From: Aalborgiella sp031424795
GTDB lineage: Bacteria > Pseudomonadota > Gammaproteobacteria > Burkholderiales > Burkholderiaceae_C
Assembly (NCBI GenBank): GCA_031424795.1
Contig: JANPIC010000133.1
Location: forward strand, 1 to 64,000
Direction: 5' to 3'
Length of the DNA stretch: 64,000 nt
Positions 50,031 to 58,163 of this stretch are shown piece by piece. Position 1 is the stretch's first letter, and each line of letters opens with the position of its first letter. The notes under the pieces are model-generated. The model was not told the origin of the DNA. It saw only the letters and a program-made list of their open reading frames with translations, and ran no database searches. The position numbers and the translations under genes were made by a program.

Positions 50031-51095
50031 ATGAAAACCTACAAAATAGCATGCATCCCCGGCGACGGCATTGGCAAAGAAGTCGTTCCAGCGGGGCAAA
50101 CAGTGCTGGAGGCGCTGGCGATAGCAAGCAACTCGTTCAAATTTGAATTTGAAAACTTCGGCTGGGGTGGTGACTGGTACCGTGCCCACGGTGAGATGAT
50201 GCCGCAAAACGGCTTGGACGCCTTACGCAACAAAGACGCGATTTTGTTTGGCTCTGCGGGTGACCCAGACATTCCTGATCACATCACCCTATGGGGCCTG
50301 CGTTTGAAAATTTGCCAGGGTTTTGACCAATACGCCAACGTGCGTCCCACACGCATTTTGCCCGGCATTGATGGTCCGCTGAAAAAGTGCAAACCAGAAG
50401 ACCTGAACTGGGTCATCGTGCGTGAAAACTCAGAAGGTGAATACTCTGGCGTGGGCGGTCGTGTGCACCAAGGCCACCCGACAGAAGCGGCGACCGACGT
50501 TTGCATGATGACGCGTGCCGGTGTGGAGCGCATCATGCGCTTCGCCTTCAAACTGGCCGAATCACGCCCACGCAAGCTACTTACCGTGGTGACCAAATCC
50601 AACGCACAGCGCCACGCCATGGTGATGTGGGACGAAATTGCATTGCAAATAAGTAAAGAATTCCCTGCTGTGACGTGGGACAAGGTGCTCGTAGATGCGG
50701 CGACTGACCGCATGGTCAACCGCCCAGCCACGTTGGACACCCTTGTAGCGACCAATTTGCATGCTGATATTTTGAGCGATTTGGCTGCCGCACTCGCCGG
50801 CAGCCTAGGCATTGCACCAACTGGCAATATCGACCCAGAACGCCGCTACCCTAGCATGTTTGAGCCGATTCACGGCTCAGCTTTTGACATCATGGGCAAA
50901 GGTTTGGCCAACCCCGTTGGCACGTTTTGGAGCTGTGTGATGCTGCTAGAGCATTTGGGCGAAGCGGCAGCCGCTAAGAAGCTTATGGCTGTGATTGAAC
51001 AAATCACGGCTGACAAGAGTTTGCACACCGGAGACCTAGGTGGCAAAGCTACAACCGCGCAAGTCACGGCGGCTGTGGTGCAAGGTCTGAAGTAA
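50031..51095 (+). CDS. Tartrate dehydrogenase / D-malate decarboxylating dehydrogenase
   Basis: 354-aa NAD-dependent beta-decarboxylating dehydrogenase of the isocitrate/isopropylmalate family. PGDGIGKEVVP at the N-terminus, VRENSEGEYSGVGGR near residue 131, TKSNAQRHAMVMWDE near 189 and DAATDRMVNRP near 219 match the TtuC/DmlA subgroup, which acts on tartrate and D-malate, rather than LeuB. ATG 50031 is used; an ATG four codons earlier is possible. The adjacent LysR and Bug genes fit a tartrate/D-malate utilisation unit. Confidence 0.88.
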   Translation: MKTYKIACIPGDGIGKEVVPAGQTVLEALAIASNSFKFEFENFGWGGDWYRAHGEMMPQNGLDALRNKDAILFGSAGDPDIPDHITLWGLRLKICQGFDQYANVRPTRILPGIDGPLKKCKPEDLNWVIVRENSEGEYSGVGGRVHQGHPTEAATDVCMMTRAGVERIMRFAFKLAESRPRKLLTVVTKSNAQRHAMVMWDEIALQISKEFPAVTWDKVLVDAATDRMVNRPATLDTLVATNLHADILSDLAAALAGSLGIAPTGNIDPERRYPSMFEPIHGSAFDIMGKGLANPVGTFWSCVMLLEHLGEAAAAKKLMAVIEQITADKSLHTGDLGGKATTAQVTAAVVQGLK

Positions 51096-51129
51096 TCATA
51101 AAACCCCGTATTTTTAAAGGAGACAAAAC

Positions 51130-52089
51130 ATGAAAAAACTACTCAATTTCCTGCTGGTAGCCTTAGCTGCCACCACTGCGACAGGCATGGCGCAAGCACA
51201 AGCCTGCCCCGACAAAAACTACCTGTACTACCAAGCTTTCCCACCAGGTGGCGAGTCTGACCTCTCAGCTCGTCACCAGCAAATTGTGATGAAGAAGAAA
51301 TGCCCCGCCATTGACACCATCATCCAATACAAAGCCGGTGCAGGCGGCGCATTGATGTGGGGGCAAATGAACCAGCTGCCAGGAGATGGACTCAATATCG
51401 TGGGCGTGAATCTGCCACATATTGTTTTCCAACCCTTGGAAGGGCAAGTGCAATACAAAACAGCAGATATCACCCCCGTTTTCTGGTTTCACTACACCCC
51501 AGACATCTTGGTTGTTCCAGAGAAAAGTCCCATCAAAACCTTTGCAGATTTGGTCAAAGCTGCTAAAGCCACACCCGACAAAATCAGTTTGGGTGGCTCA
51601 GGCTTGAATTCAGCCAACCATGCAGCGCATGAGCGTATGAATGCCGAGTTTGGCATTAAAACCGTCTATATCCCCTACAAAGGCACGGGCGACATGTCCA
51701 CAGCCGTGCTGGGCTCGCAAGTTGACGGGGCGATGACCTACACCCCCTTTGCCATCGCGAACAAAGGTCGTGTACGCGCACTAGCCGTTGCTATGGAAAA
51801 ACGCCACCCTTTGCTGCCAGAAGTTCCAACTTTCAAAGAACTGGGTGTGAACTGGGTGGATGGTGCCTATCGTGGCATTGGTGTACCTAAATCCACGCCG
51901 CCAGAAGCTCGCAAGCGCATCTCTGACCATTGGGCTGCATTAAACAGCGATCCTGAAATGATAACCCTAGCAGCCAAGAGCGGTTTTGAGCTGGTCAATG
52001 TTGGTGTGGACAAAATGGACGCCTTTATGGCGGAGAAAACCAAGCTTTACACAGAATCTGCAAAGCGACTAGATTTCAGCAAGAAGTAA
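51130..52089 (+). CDS. Bug/TctC family substrate-binding protein
   Basis: 319-aa periplasmic protein with signal peptide MKKLLNFLLVALAATTATGMAQA. The ligand loop reads FPPGGESDLSAR near residue 37, a variant of the usual PGGxxD motif, and VYIPYKGTGDMSTAVLGSQV near 177 matches the family. A strong AAAGGAG ribosome site precedes the ATG, 34 bases after the dehydrogenase; the two are probably one operon for a C4 dicarboxylate such as tartrate. Confidence 0.9.
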   Translation: MKKLLNFLLVALAATTATGMAQAQACPDKNYLYYQAFPPGGESDLSARHQQIVMKKKCPAIDTIIQYKAGAGGALMWGQMNQLPGDGLNIVGVNLPHIVFQPLEGQVQYKTADITPVFWFHYTPDILVVPEKSPIKTFADLVKAAKATPDKISLGGSGLNSANHAAHERMNAEFGIKTVYIPYKGTGDMSTAVLGSQVDGAMTYTPFAIANKGRVRALAVAMEKRHPLLPEVPTFKELGVNWVDGAYRGIGVPKSTPPEARKRISDHWAALNSDPEMITLAAKSGFELVNVGVDKMDAFMAEKTKLYTESAKRLDFSKK

Positions 52090-52090
52090 T

Positions 52091-52166
52091 TTTAGCTATA
52101 AACAATATAGCTATTTAGGCAATAAATACGCCGACTAGAGTCTGATTTCATGCTCTAGCCGGTTCT
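52091..52166 (+). repeat. Dispersed two-hairpin repeat, intergenic copy between convergent genes
   Basis: TAGCTATAAACAATATAGCTA (module A), AATAAATACGCCGACTAGAG (left module B) and CTCTAGCCGG further right (52152-52162). Fills the 84-base space between the Bug gene and ppc, which converge. Confidence 0.9.
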
Positions 52167-52173
52167 TTACATG

Positions 52174-55020
52174 CTAGCCCGTATTCCGCAACCCAGCCGC
52201 AATCCCGTTGATGGAAATATGAATCCCGCGCTGTACCCGCTCGTCGGATTGGCCTGCGCGGTAACGGCGTACCAGCTCGACTTGCAGGTGGTGCAGGGGA
52301 TCAATGTAGGGGAAGCGGTGGCGGATGGAGCGTTGCAGCGCAGCGTTGTTCGTCAGGCGTTGTTTGTCGCCGGTGATCAGTTGCAGCGCTGTGACCGTCA
52401 AATGCCATTCGGTTTCAATGCGGTTGAATATCTTCTTGCGCAAGGCGGCATCGGTGACCAATTCGGCGTATCTGGACGCCAAAGCCAAATCGCTTTTCGC
52501 CAAAACCATGTCGATATTGCTCAGCAGGGTGCGGAAAAATGGCCAGTCTTTGACCATTTTTTGCAGCAAGGCGAGCTGTTTCTTGGATTCTGCTGGCGAT
52601 TGATCGGCATGTAAAAACGTATGAACCGCAGAGCCAAAGCCGTACCAACCCGGCAGGGTTAAACGGCACTGTCCCCAGCTGAATCCCCAGGGAATAGCGC
52701 GTAAATCTTCAATTTTTTGCGACGCTTTGCGCGACGCAGGCCGTGAGCCCAAGTTCAGTTCAGCAATTTCTCGCAGTGGGGTGGACTGGAAGAAGTAATC
52801 CGTAAAACCGGGTGTTTCGTACACCAAAGCACGGTAAGCCGCCATGCTGGACAACGACAAACTCGCAGCGGTTTCTAAAAACTTGGCACTTGCAGACTTT
52901 GTGGGCTGCAGCAAGGTGGCCTCCAAGGTGGCAGCAACCAAGGTTTCTAAATTGCGACGGCCAATTTCAGGGTTGGCGTATTTAGAGCCAATCACCTCGC
53001 CTTGCTCGGTCAGGCGAATCTGGCCACGCACGGTGCCGGGTGGTTGCGCCAAAATGGCTTGGTAGCTTGGACCACCGCCACGCCCCACTGTGCCGCCACG
53101 GCCGTGGAACATGCGCAGCTGGATGCCGTGCGAGGCGGCGAGTTCATCAAACAGTTCTACCAGCGCAATCTCCGCCCGGTACAGCTCCCAGTTGCTGGTG
53201 AAAATGCCACCGTCTTTGTTGCTGTCAGAGTAGCCCAGCATGATGTCTTGCTCGCCACCGCTGCGTTGCACTTGCTGCGCCACGCCCGTCAAAGCGTAAA
53301 ACTCGCGCATGATGGGGGCGGCGTTGCGCAGGTCTTCGATGGTTTCAAAGAGTGGCACGACGATCAAATCATGGCTGGCTTGCTTGTCCAGCGTGCCATG
53401 CATCAAACCGACTTCTTTTTGCAACAACAAGACTTCCAGCAAATCGCTGACGGTTTCTGTGTGGCTGATGATGTAGTGGCGAATGGCGTGGTGGCCGTAA
53501 CGTTGGCGCATGGCTTTGGCGGCTTCAAAAATAGCCAATTCACCCTGGGTGTGGTCTGAATAAGTGGCATCCAAAACGCGCAAAGGCCGCGCGTCGCTGA
53601 GCAGTTTAACCAGCAGGCTGCGTTTGGCTTGTTCGTCCAAGCTTGAATAATTGCCCTCTAAACGCGCTACGGCCAGCAGTTCAGCGACGACTTCTTCATG
53701 CTTGTCAGAACTTTGGCGCAAATCTACCGTGGCTAAGTGAAAGCCAAAGACTTCAACAGCGCGAATCAAGGGGTGCAAACGTTGGCTGCTTAGCGCTTGA
53801 CCGTGGTTGTCTTGCAGTGAGGCTTGAATCGTGCGCAAGTCGGCTAAAAAATCTTCAGCCTGTTTGTAGGGGTTTTGCGGTGAAACGGCGTGGCGCGCCG
53901 CGTCGCCGCCTGTCATTTCCTTTAAATTCGCAGCCAAACGGGCATACACGCCCGTCAAAGCGCGGCGATAGGGCTCATCTTTGCGGTGTTCGTTGGTGTC
54001 GGGTGATTGTTCGGCCAAAGCTTTCATGGGCTCAGACAAAGGCACCAAAATTGACGACATCGACAACTCAGAGCCTAAAAAATGCACTTCTGTCAAATAA
54101 AACCGCAGCACCATCTCGGCCTGACGGCGCAGGGCATATTGCAGGGTTTGGGCGCTGACATTGGGGTTGCCATCGCGGTCGCCGCCAATCCATTGCCCCA
54201 TGCGTAAAAAGCTGTGCACGGGTTGGTTGCCCAAGGATTGCTCAAGCTCTGCATACAGTTTGGGAATTTCGCGCAAAAACGTGGATTCGTAATAGCTCAG
54301 CGAGTTTTCAATCTCATCCATCACGGTGAGCTTGGAGTAGCGCAGCAATCGCGTTTGCCACAGCTGCATCACGCGGGCGCGCAGCTGTAATTCGTTGGCG
54401 CTCAACTCTTTGGGTGTCAGGGCATCCTTACTGCTGCCGTTGGCCAAACTGCGCATTTTGATGTCATCACGCGCGGTGAGCAGCTGGGCAATGTCGCGCT
54501 CCGCATCCAAAATGCTTTTGCGCTGCACCTCGGTCGGGTGCGCTGTCAACACAGGGGAAACGTGGCTTTTGGCCAAAGTTTGCGAGATGGTTTTGGGCGT
54601 GATGCCCGCCCAGCGCAGGCGCGCCAAGGCCACTTCAATGCTGCCTTCTTGCGTGTCGCCCACGCGCTCGTGCACCTCGCGGCGGCGAATGTGGTGTCTG
54701 TCTTCCGCCAAATTGGCCAAATGGCTGAAGTAGGTGAAAGCACGAATCACGCTGACCGTTTGGTCACCCGACAAGCCTTTGAGCAGCTTTTTGAGCGCTT
54801 TGTCGGCTGTATGGTCCTCATCGCGCCTAAAAGCGACTGACAATTTACGGATTTGCTCGATCAACTCGTACGCGGCAGCGCCTTCTTGCTCCCGAATCAC
54901 ATCGCCTAAAATTCGTCCTAGCAACCGAATATCTTCGACCAAAGGCCGTTCATTCAGTTTTTGCTTGGACAGAGATTGAGATTTCGGAGATTCCGTTATT
55001 TTTAGGGTTTGAGTTTTCAT
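52174..55020 (-). CDS. ppc: Phosphoenolpyruvate carboxylase
   Basis: 948-aa enzyme converting PEP and bicarbonate to oxaloacetate, refilling the TCA cycle. The catalytic His is in VLTAHPTEVQRKS, followed by GWIGGDRDGNPNV, the second active-site region GYSDSNKDGG and FHGRGGTVGRGGGP, and the invariant C-terminal NTG. The start is put at ATG 55020; an ATG eight codons earlier (55044) is possible. The N-terminal 30 residues are variable. Divergent from hemC, a common Burkholderiales arrangement. Confidence 0.97.
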   Translation of the reverse strand: MKTQTLKITESPKSQSLSKQKLNERPLVEDIRLLGRILGDVIREQEGAAAYELIEQIRKLSVAFRRDEDHTADKALKKLLKGLSGDQTVSVIRAFTYFSHLANLAEDRHHIRRREVHERVGDTQEGSIEVALARLRWAGITPKTISQTLAKSHVSPVLTAHPTEVQRKSILDAERDIAQLLTARDDIKMRSLANGSSKDALTPKELSANELQLRARVMQLWQTRLLRYSKLTVMDEIENSLSYYESTFLREIPKLYAELEQSLGNQPVHSFLRMGQWIGGDRDGNPNVSAQTLQYALRRQAEMVLRFYLTEVHFLGSELSMSSILVPLSEPMKALAEQSPDTNEHRKDEPYRRALTGVYARLAANLKEMTGGDAARHAVSPQNPYKQAEDFLADLRTIQASLQDNHGQALSSQRLHPLIRAVEVFGFHLATVDLRQSSDKHEEVVAELLAVARLEGNYSSLDEQAKRSLLVKLLSDARPLRVLDATYSDHTQGELAIFEAAKAMRQRYGHHAIRHYIISHTETVSDLLEVLLLQKEVGLMHGTLDKQASHDLIVVPLFETIEDLRNAAPIMREFYALTGVAQQVQRSGGEQDIMLGYSDSNKDGGIFTSNWELYRAEIALVELFDELAASHGIQLRMFHGRGGTVGRGGGPSYQAILAQPPGTVRGQIRLTEQGEVIGSKYANPEIGRRNLETLVAATLEATLLQPTKSASAKFLETAASLSLSSMAAYRALVYETPGFTDYFFQSTPLREIAELNLGSRPASRKASQKIEDLRAIPWGFSWGQCRLTLPGWYGFGSAVHTFLHADQSPAESKKQLALLQKMVKDWPFFRTLLSNIDMVLAKSDLALASRYAELVTDAALRKKIFNRIETEWHLTVTALQLITGDKQRLTNNAALQRSIRHRFPYIDPLHHLQVELVRRYRAGQSDERVQRGIHISINGIAAGLRNTG

Positions 55021-55110
55021 GGTTGTTGTACATGCTAGCATCAAAACTAAGCTGTATTTACCTGTAGATTACCAATGAGTTCCCAATATAAAAACAAATA
55101 AAAGCAAAAA

Positions 55111-56088
55111 ATGCCGAACACAAGTCAACAACCGTTATTGAATATCACCATCGCCACCCGTGAAAGCCGTCTCGCCCTGTGGCAGGCCGAGCATGTGAAA
55201 GCCTTGTTAGAAGCGCGTGGCCACCGCGTGAAACTGCTGGGCATGACAACGATGGGTGACCAAATCTTAGACCGCTCGCTCAGTAAAGTGGGCGGTAAAG
55301 GGCTGTTTGTCAAAGAGCTGGAAACCGCTTTAGACGATGGCTCGGCAGACATTGCCGTGCATTCGCTCAAAGACGTGCCTATGGATTTGCCAGACGGCTT
55401 CGCCCTAGCCTGTGTAATGGAACGTGAAGACCCGCGTGATGCTTTTGTCTCCAATAATTACGCCAATTTAGCCGCTTTGCCGTTGGGTGCAACCGTAGGC
55501 ACATCCAGCCTACGCCGCGTTGTGTTGCTCAAAGCGCTGCGGCCTGATGTGAAGATTGTTCCCCTGCGTGGCAACTTGGACACTCGCTTGCGCAAGCTGG
55601 ACGAAGGTCAGTTTGATGCCATTATTTTGGCCGTTGCAGGGCTGAAACGTCTTGGCTTAGCCCTACGCATTCGTGCCGTTTTTGAGACGACAGAAATGCT
55701 GCCGGCCGCTGGGCAAGGTGCTTTGGGCATTGAAATCAAAGCAGATCGGGCTGATTTGGTTGCTGCATTGGCACCATTGGCGTATTTGCCGACGTGGATG
55801 GCTGTTTCTGCTGAGCGGGCCGTCAGCCGCGCCATGGGTGGCAGTTGTTCTATGCCTTTGGCAGCGCATGCCGTGTGGGATGGGGCGCAATTGCGACTCA
55901 ATGCGGCTTGGGGTGAGCCTGAAGAGGACAAAACATCAGCAGCTAACGAAACAAGCGAGTTGGTCACAGCAAGCTCAAGCCATGCTGCGGCCGATATTGA
56001 TGCGGCTACTGCGATGGGCGAGGAGGTTGCCGCAAAATTGCTCGCCAATGGTGCACGGAAATACACCAAGTTAGTTGGCGATGAGTAA
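55111..56088 (+). CDS. hemC: Hydroxymethylbilane synthase (porphobilinogen deaminase)
   Basis: 325-aa enzyme joining four porphobilinogens into hydroxymethylbilane. IATRESRLALWQAEHVK near residue 12, SLKDVPMDLP near 89, GTSSLRR near 131, GNLDTRLRKL near 154 and the dipyrromethane-binding Cys in GGSCSMPLAAHA near 248. A polar Ser/Ala/Glu insert (residues about 275-300) lengthens the C-terminal domain. First gene of hemC-hemD-hemX-hemY. Confidence 0.96.
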   Translation: MPNTSQQPLLNITIATRESRLALWQAEHVKALLEARGHRVKLLGMTTMGDQILDRSLSKVGGKGLFVKELETALDDGSADIAVHSLKDVPMDLPDGFALACVMEREDPRDAFVSNNYANLAALPLGATVGTSSLRRVVLLKALRPDVKIVPLRGNLDTRLRKLDEGQFDAIILAVAGLKRLGLALRIRAVFETTEMLPAAGQGALGIEIKADRADLVAALAPLAYLPTWMAVSAERAVSRAMGGSCSMPLAAHAVWDGAQLRLNAAWGEPEEDKTSAANETSELVTASSSHAAADIDAATAMGEEVAAKLLANGARKYTKLVGDE

Positions 56089-56127
56089 ATCCCCCCTAGC
56101 CCCCCTTTTTCAAAGTGGGGAACAAGA
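56086..56127. repeat. C-rich palindromic repeat after hemC
   Basis: AAATCCCCCCTAGCCCCCCT is followed by TTTTCAAAGTGGGGAA, starting on the hemC stop codon. The form resembles a C-rich/G-rich dispersed repeat seen in many unrelated bacterial genomes. It is distinct from the two-hairpin element. Confidence 0.5.
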
Positions 56128-56157
56128 GTTAAAGCAATACTTAGTTGGGGTTTTAAC

Positions 56158-57000
56158 GTGAAAGTCATCGTGACCCGCCCGCGCCTAGAGGCCGATGTTT
56201 GGGTCAAACAGTTGCGGGCTTTGCACTTTGATGCTGTTGCGCTACCGTTGATTCACATTGGCGCTGCGGCAGATACTGAAAGCGTTAAGTGGGTTTGGCA
56301 GAATTTGCACCAATACCGTGCAATCATGTTTGTCAGCAGCAACGCAGTTCGCTATTTTTACCCCTTAAATATGCCTATAGCCGGCGAATTTATTGACTAT
56401 TCAGCTATAAAAAATATAGCAAATTTAGACAATTCTGCATCCTATCCAAGACTGTGGGCAACCGGACCAGGCACGCGGGACGCCTTGCTGGCGCAGTCTG
56501 TGCCTAGCGATTTGATTGATTCGCCCGCTGCAGACGCAGCACAGTTTGACTCAGAAGCGCTGTGGAATATCATCAAATATCAAGTCAAACCGGGCGATAA
56601 AGTGCTGATTGTGCGAGGCAGCACCCCACATACCAAAGATGCTGAAGGGGTTGCCATGAACGGTCGTCCTTGGTTGGCTGACCAACTGACCGCAGCTGGT
56701 GTGCAGGTGGATGTTGTGGTTAGCTACCAGCGCAGCGCTCCAGTTTTTGATGTGTCGGAGCTGGCGCTGATGGCGCAAGCCGCAACGGATCAATCAGTCT
56801 GGTTGCTCAGCAGTTCGGAAGCGGTAGCGAATTTAGCAGCTCATTTAAAGGAGATTCCAGAGCTGAACTTGTCACAAGCCAGAGCCATTGCCACCCACCC
56901 CCGCATTGCACAGGCAGCCAGAGACGCTGGTTTTGGTGTTGTTTACGAGTCACGCCCGCTGCTGGCTGACGTGGCGGCTTCTATAGAATCTCTGCTATGA
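56158..57000 (+). CDS. hemD: Uroporphyrinogen-III synthase
   Basis: 280-aa enzyme closing hydroxymethylbilane to uroporphyrinogen III. Start GTG 56158. VTRPRLEADVWVKQLRALHFDAVALPLIHI at the N-terminus and SSSEAVANLAAHL near 220 are family landmarks; sequence is otherwise poorly conserved, as is normal. Residues 71-92 (LNMPIAGEFIDYSAIKNIAN) are coded by a repeat copy and follow FVSSNAVRYF, where the family usually has a short helix. It overlaps hemX by four bases. Confidence 0.93.
   Translation: MKVIVTRPRLEADVWVKQLRALHFDAVALPLIHIGAAADTESVKWVWQNLHQYRAIMFVSSNAVRYFYPLNMPIAGEFIDYSAIKNIANLDNSASYPRLWATGPGTRDALLAQSVPSDLIDSPAADAAQFDSEALWNIIKYQVKPGDKVLIVRGSTPHTKDAEGVAMNGRPWLADQLTAAGVQVDVVVSYQRSAPVFDVSELALMAQAATDQSVWLLSSSEAVANLAAHLKEIPELNLSQARAIATHPRIAQAARDAGFGVVYESRPLLADVAASIESLL
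56366..56427 (-). repeat. Dispersed two-hairpin repeat, copy inside hemD
   Basis: TAAATATGCCTATAGCCGGC and GAATTTATTGAC (module B nearly complete), then AGCTATAAAAAATATAGC (module A, perfect stem). Read in hemD as MPIAGEFIDYSAIKNIAN. Confidence 0.92.
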
Positions 57001-58163
57001 GTGACATTTCCATGCAAGACCCCCCTAACAGCCCTGAGAGCCCTGTGGCACAGGCAGCAACGACCTCAAATGCTTTGCAAAACACGGCTGCCAGTAGTAA
57101 TCATGTTGGAAATACTGGCTTTTCTAAGTTTTTTACTATATTTATAATAGCAGCTTTGGCAGTATCTATGCTGGCTAGCTTCTATTTATGGCGTAAATTG
57201 ACGAATATGCAAGAGCATTTGGCCAGACAAAGTGCCGATGCGACCAATTTAAGCGTCGAAGCGCGCAGCTTGGCGAAAAACGCGCAAGACGTGGCGCGGG
57301 AAGCGTCCGCGAGATCGTCTTTGAACGAAACGCGGCTGAGCGAAGTTGCCCTGCAGCGCAGCCAGTTGGACGAGTTGATGCAAAGTTTGTCCCGCTCACG
57401 CGATGAAAATTTGGTGGTGGATGTGGAGTCTGCCCTGCGTTTGGCGCAGCAGCAGGCGCAGTTAACCGGCAGTGTCGAGCCGCTTTTGGCTGCTTTGAAA
57501 ACAGCAGACCAGCGTTTGGCACGTGCAGCCCAACCCCGTTTGAACGCCGTGCGCCGAGCCTTGGCCAGTGACACCGACAAAATCAAGGCCGCAGCGGTGA
57601 CAGATATTCCAAGCTTACTCGTCAAGCTGGACGAAATCAGCCGTTTGGTGGAAGACTTGCCCGTGTTGAATACGGTGACAGCGGTGGCGAGGGTTGACAA
57701 GCAAAACGCGCCATCTAACACATCATCCAAGGCGTCAGGTGCTAAATCAGCTGTAAATACCTCTGCAAACCAAGATGCCGACTGGCAAAGCAGTGTGCAA
57801 AACTTCATGCAAAACAATTGGCAAATTGTCCGTGCTGAACTTGCGAAATTGGTGCGCGTCAGCCGCATTGAAAACCCAGATGCCGTGCTGCTGTCGCCTG
57901 AGCAAACCTACTTTTTGCGTGAAAACCTCAAACTCAAAATCCTCAATGCAAGGCTTGGTTTGTTGGGGCGGCAAATTCAGTCTGCTAAATCTGACCTAGC
58001 GTCAGTGGCGGACGATGTGCGTAAGTACAGCGACCCAACCTCCAGACAAGCGCAGACGCTGCAAAGCGCGCTGTCACAAGTGCAGACGCAGCTGGGCAAT
58101 GCCAGCATTCCTGCGCTTGATTCATCTTTAGCAGCGTTGACGCTGGCTGCGGCGGGTAAATAA
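56997..58163 (+). CDS. hemX: HemX family membrane protein
   Basis: 388-aa protein with one N-terminal membrane helix (residues about 42-63) and a long helical, coiled-coil-like periplasmic part (ARSLAKNAQDVAREASARSS, RLSEVALQRSQLDELMQSL). HemX proteins are encoded with hemD but are not methyltransferases despite older names; their role in heme synthesis is unclear. The membrane helix is coded by a diverged repeat copy (FTIFIIAALAVSMLAS). Overlaps hemD and hemY. Confidence 0.9.
   Translation: MSDISMQDPPNSPESPVAQAATTSNALQNTAASSNHVGNTGFSKFFTIFIIAALAVSMLASFYLWRKLTNMQEHLARQSADATNLSVEARSLAKNAQDVAREASARSSLNETRLSEVALQRSQLDELMQSLSRSRDENLVVDVESALRLAQQQAQLTGSVEPLLAALKTADQRLARAAQPRLNAVRRALASDTDKIKAAAVTDIPSLLVKLDEISRLVEDLPVLNTVTAVARVDKQNAPSNTSSKASGAKSAVNTSANQDADWQSSVQNFMQNNWQIVRAELAKLVRVSRIENPDAVLLSPEQTYFLRENLKLKILNARLGLLGRQIQSAKSDLASVADDVRKYSDPTSRQAQTLQSALSQVQTQLGNASIPALDSSLAALTLAAAGK
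57131..57180 (+). repeat. Diverged dispersed repeat copy coding the hemX membrane helix
   Basis: TTTTACTATATTTATAATAGCAGC then TTGGCAGTATCTATGCTGGCTAGC aligns codon by codon with module A-B copies in lolA and the consensus. More mismatches than the firm copies. Confidence 0.6.

Noticed and set aside
53002..53559. 185-codon ORF antisense to ppc
   Set aside because: Lies fully inside a well-conserved ppc gene; no independent support.
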